From NCBI GenBank assembly GCA_017428105.1, contig JAFRRM010000004.1, positions 1 through 64,000 on the forward strand: a stretch of 64,000 bases of DNA. The letters are read 5' to 3'. The DNA comes from Lachnospiraceae bacterium (GTDB lineage: Bacteria; Bacillota; Clostridia; Lachnospirales; Lachnospiraceae). A program made the position numbers and the translations under genes. The notes below the pieces were generated by a model. It was not told the DNA's origin. It saw only the letters and a list, made by a program, of their open reading frames with translations, and did not search any database. Shown here in pieces: positions 63,841 through 64,000 of this stretch; the stretch's first letter is position 1; every line of letters begins with the position of its first letter.

Positions 63841-64000
63841 ATGGCTAAGCAATTGAAAGTTACCCTGGTCAAGTCCCCCATCGGTGCCATTCCGAAGCAC
63901 AAACAGACGGTCGAGGCGCTGGGCCTGAAAAAGCTGCATCACAGCAACCTGCTCCCGGACAATGAAGCCGTCCGCGGCATGATCTGGCACGTACGTCACC
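63841..64000 (+). CDS. rpmD: 50S ribosomal protein L30, 3' truncated by the window edge
   Basis: 53 codons are visible (MAKQLKVTLVKSPIGAIPKH, VEALGLKKLHHSNLLPDNEA), most of the usual 58-60 residues. It follows rpsE by 12 bases behind AGGAGGGTGTC. The stop codon is beyond the window. Confidence 0.95.
   Translation, partial: MAKQLKVTLVKSPIGAIPKHKQTVEALGLKKLHHSNLLPDNEAVRGMIWHVRH

Overview
The window looks like chromosome of a moderately GC-rich member of the class Clostridia (Bacillota). The reasons are AGGAGG-type ribosome binding sites, the short zinc-ribbon S14, the canonical S10-spc ribosomal gene order, a histidine pathway that ends in FtcD plus a separate cyclodeaminase, BspA-type leucine-rich repeats, and many cell-surface proteins with Thr/Pro/Ala-rich linkers. 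I cannot name the genus from the sequence. No rRNA, tRNA, integrase, transposase, phage gene or CRISPR array was recognised.

Layout: (1) 1-1012, the 3' end of tuf (EF-Tu) and a strong terminator. (2) 1069-13916, a Na/phosphate transporter, a TIR-domain membrane protein, a receptor-like Ser/Thr kinase with an extracellular BspA repeat domain, an unknown protein, a ferredoxin-type aldo/keto reductase, and an SPFH / ribbon-helix-helix / ABC transporter run. (3) 14120-18249, an ECF-like sigma factor overlapping a membrane-anchored VWA protein, and a second aldo/keto reductase. (4) 18390-29370, amino-acid catabolism: hutU-hutI-hutH on the + strand, a divergent PAP2-ftcD-fchA run on the - strand, then a lipoprotein gamma-glutamyltransferase and diaminopropionate ammonia-lyase. 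Together HutH, HutU, HutI, FtcD and FchA form a full route from histidine to glutamate plus methenyl-THF. (5) 29578-38362, a repeat-linker lipoprotein, a CPCC-domain protein, a SpoIIE-type phosphatase, small membrane proteins and an MscS channel. (6) 38620-51188, two tandem BlaI / M56 (BlaR1-like) regulatory modules whose peptidases are enormous (1740 and 1992 aa) and carry very long, internally duplicated extracellular tails. (7) 51345-54741, an AlaX-type editing protein, a GIN-domain lipoprotein, an unknown protein and a PAP2 phosphatase. (8) 54960-64000, the S10-spc ribosomal operon from a structured leader through rpsJ to a truncated rpmD.

The most notable items are the duplicated giant M56 sensors with matching promoter/operator layouts, the neighbouring TIR and kinase proteins built like single-pass receptors, a dispersed family of small hairpin repeats (TGACAG...CTGTCA with a GGGACGGT-like core) concentrated in gaps, an SPFH-RHH pair behind a perfect 17-nt palindrome, a structured S10 leader RNA, and an MIO motif with SSG in place of ASG in histidine ammonia-lyase. 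About 54 kb of accessory genes separate tuf from rpsJ, which are close neighbours in many Bacillota.
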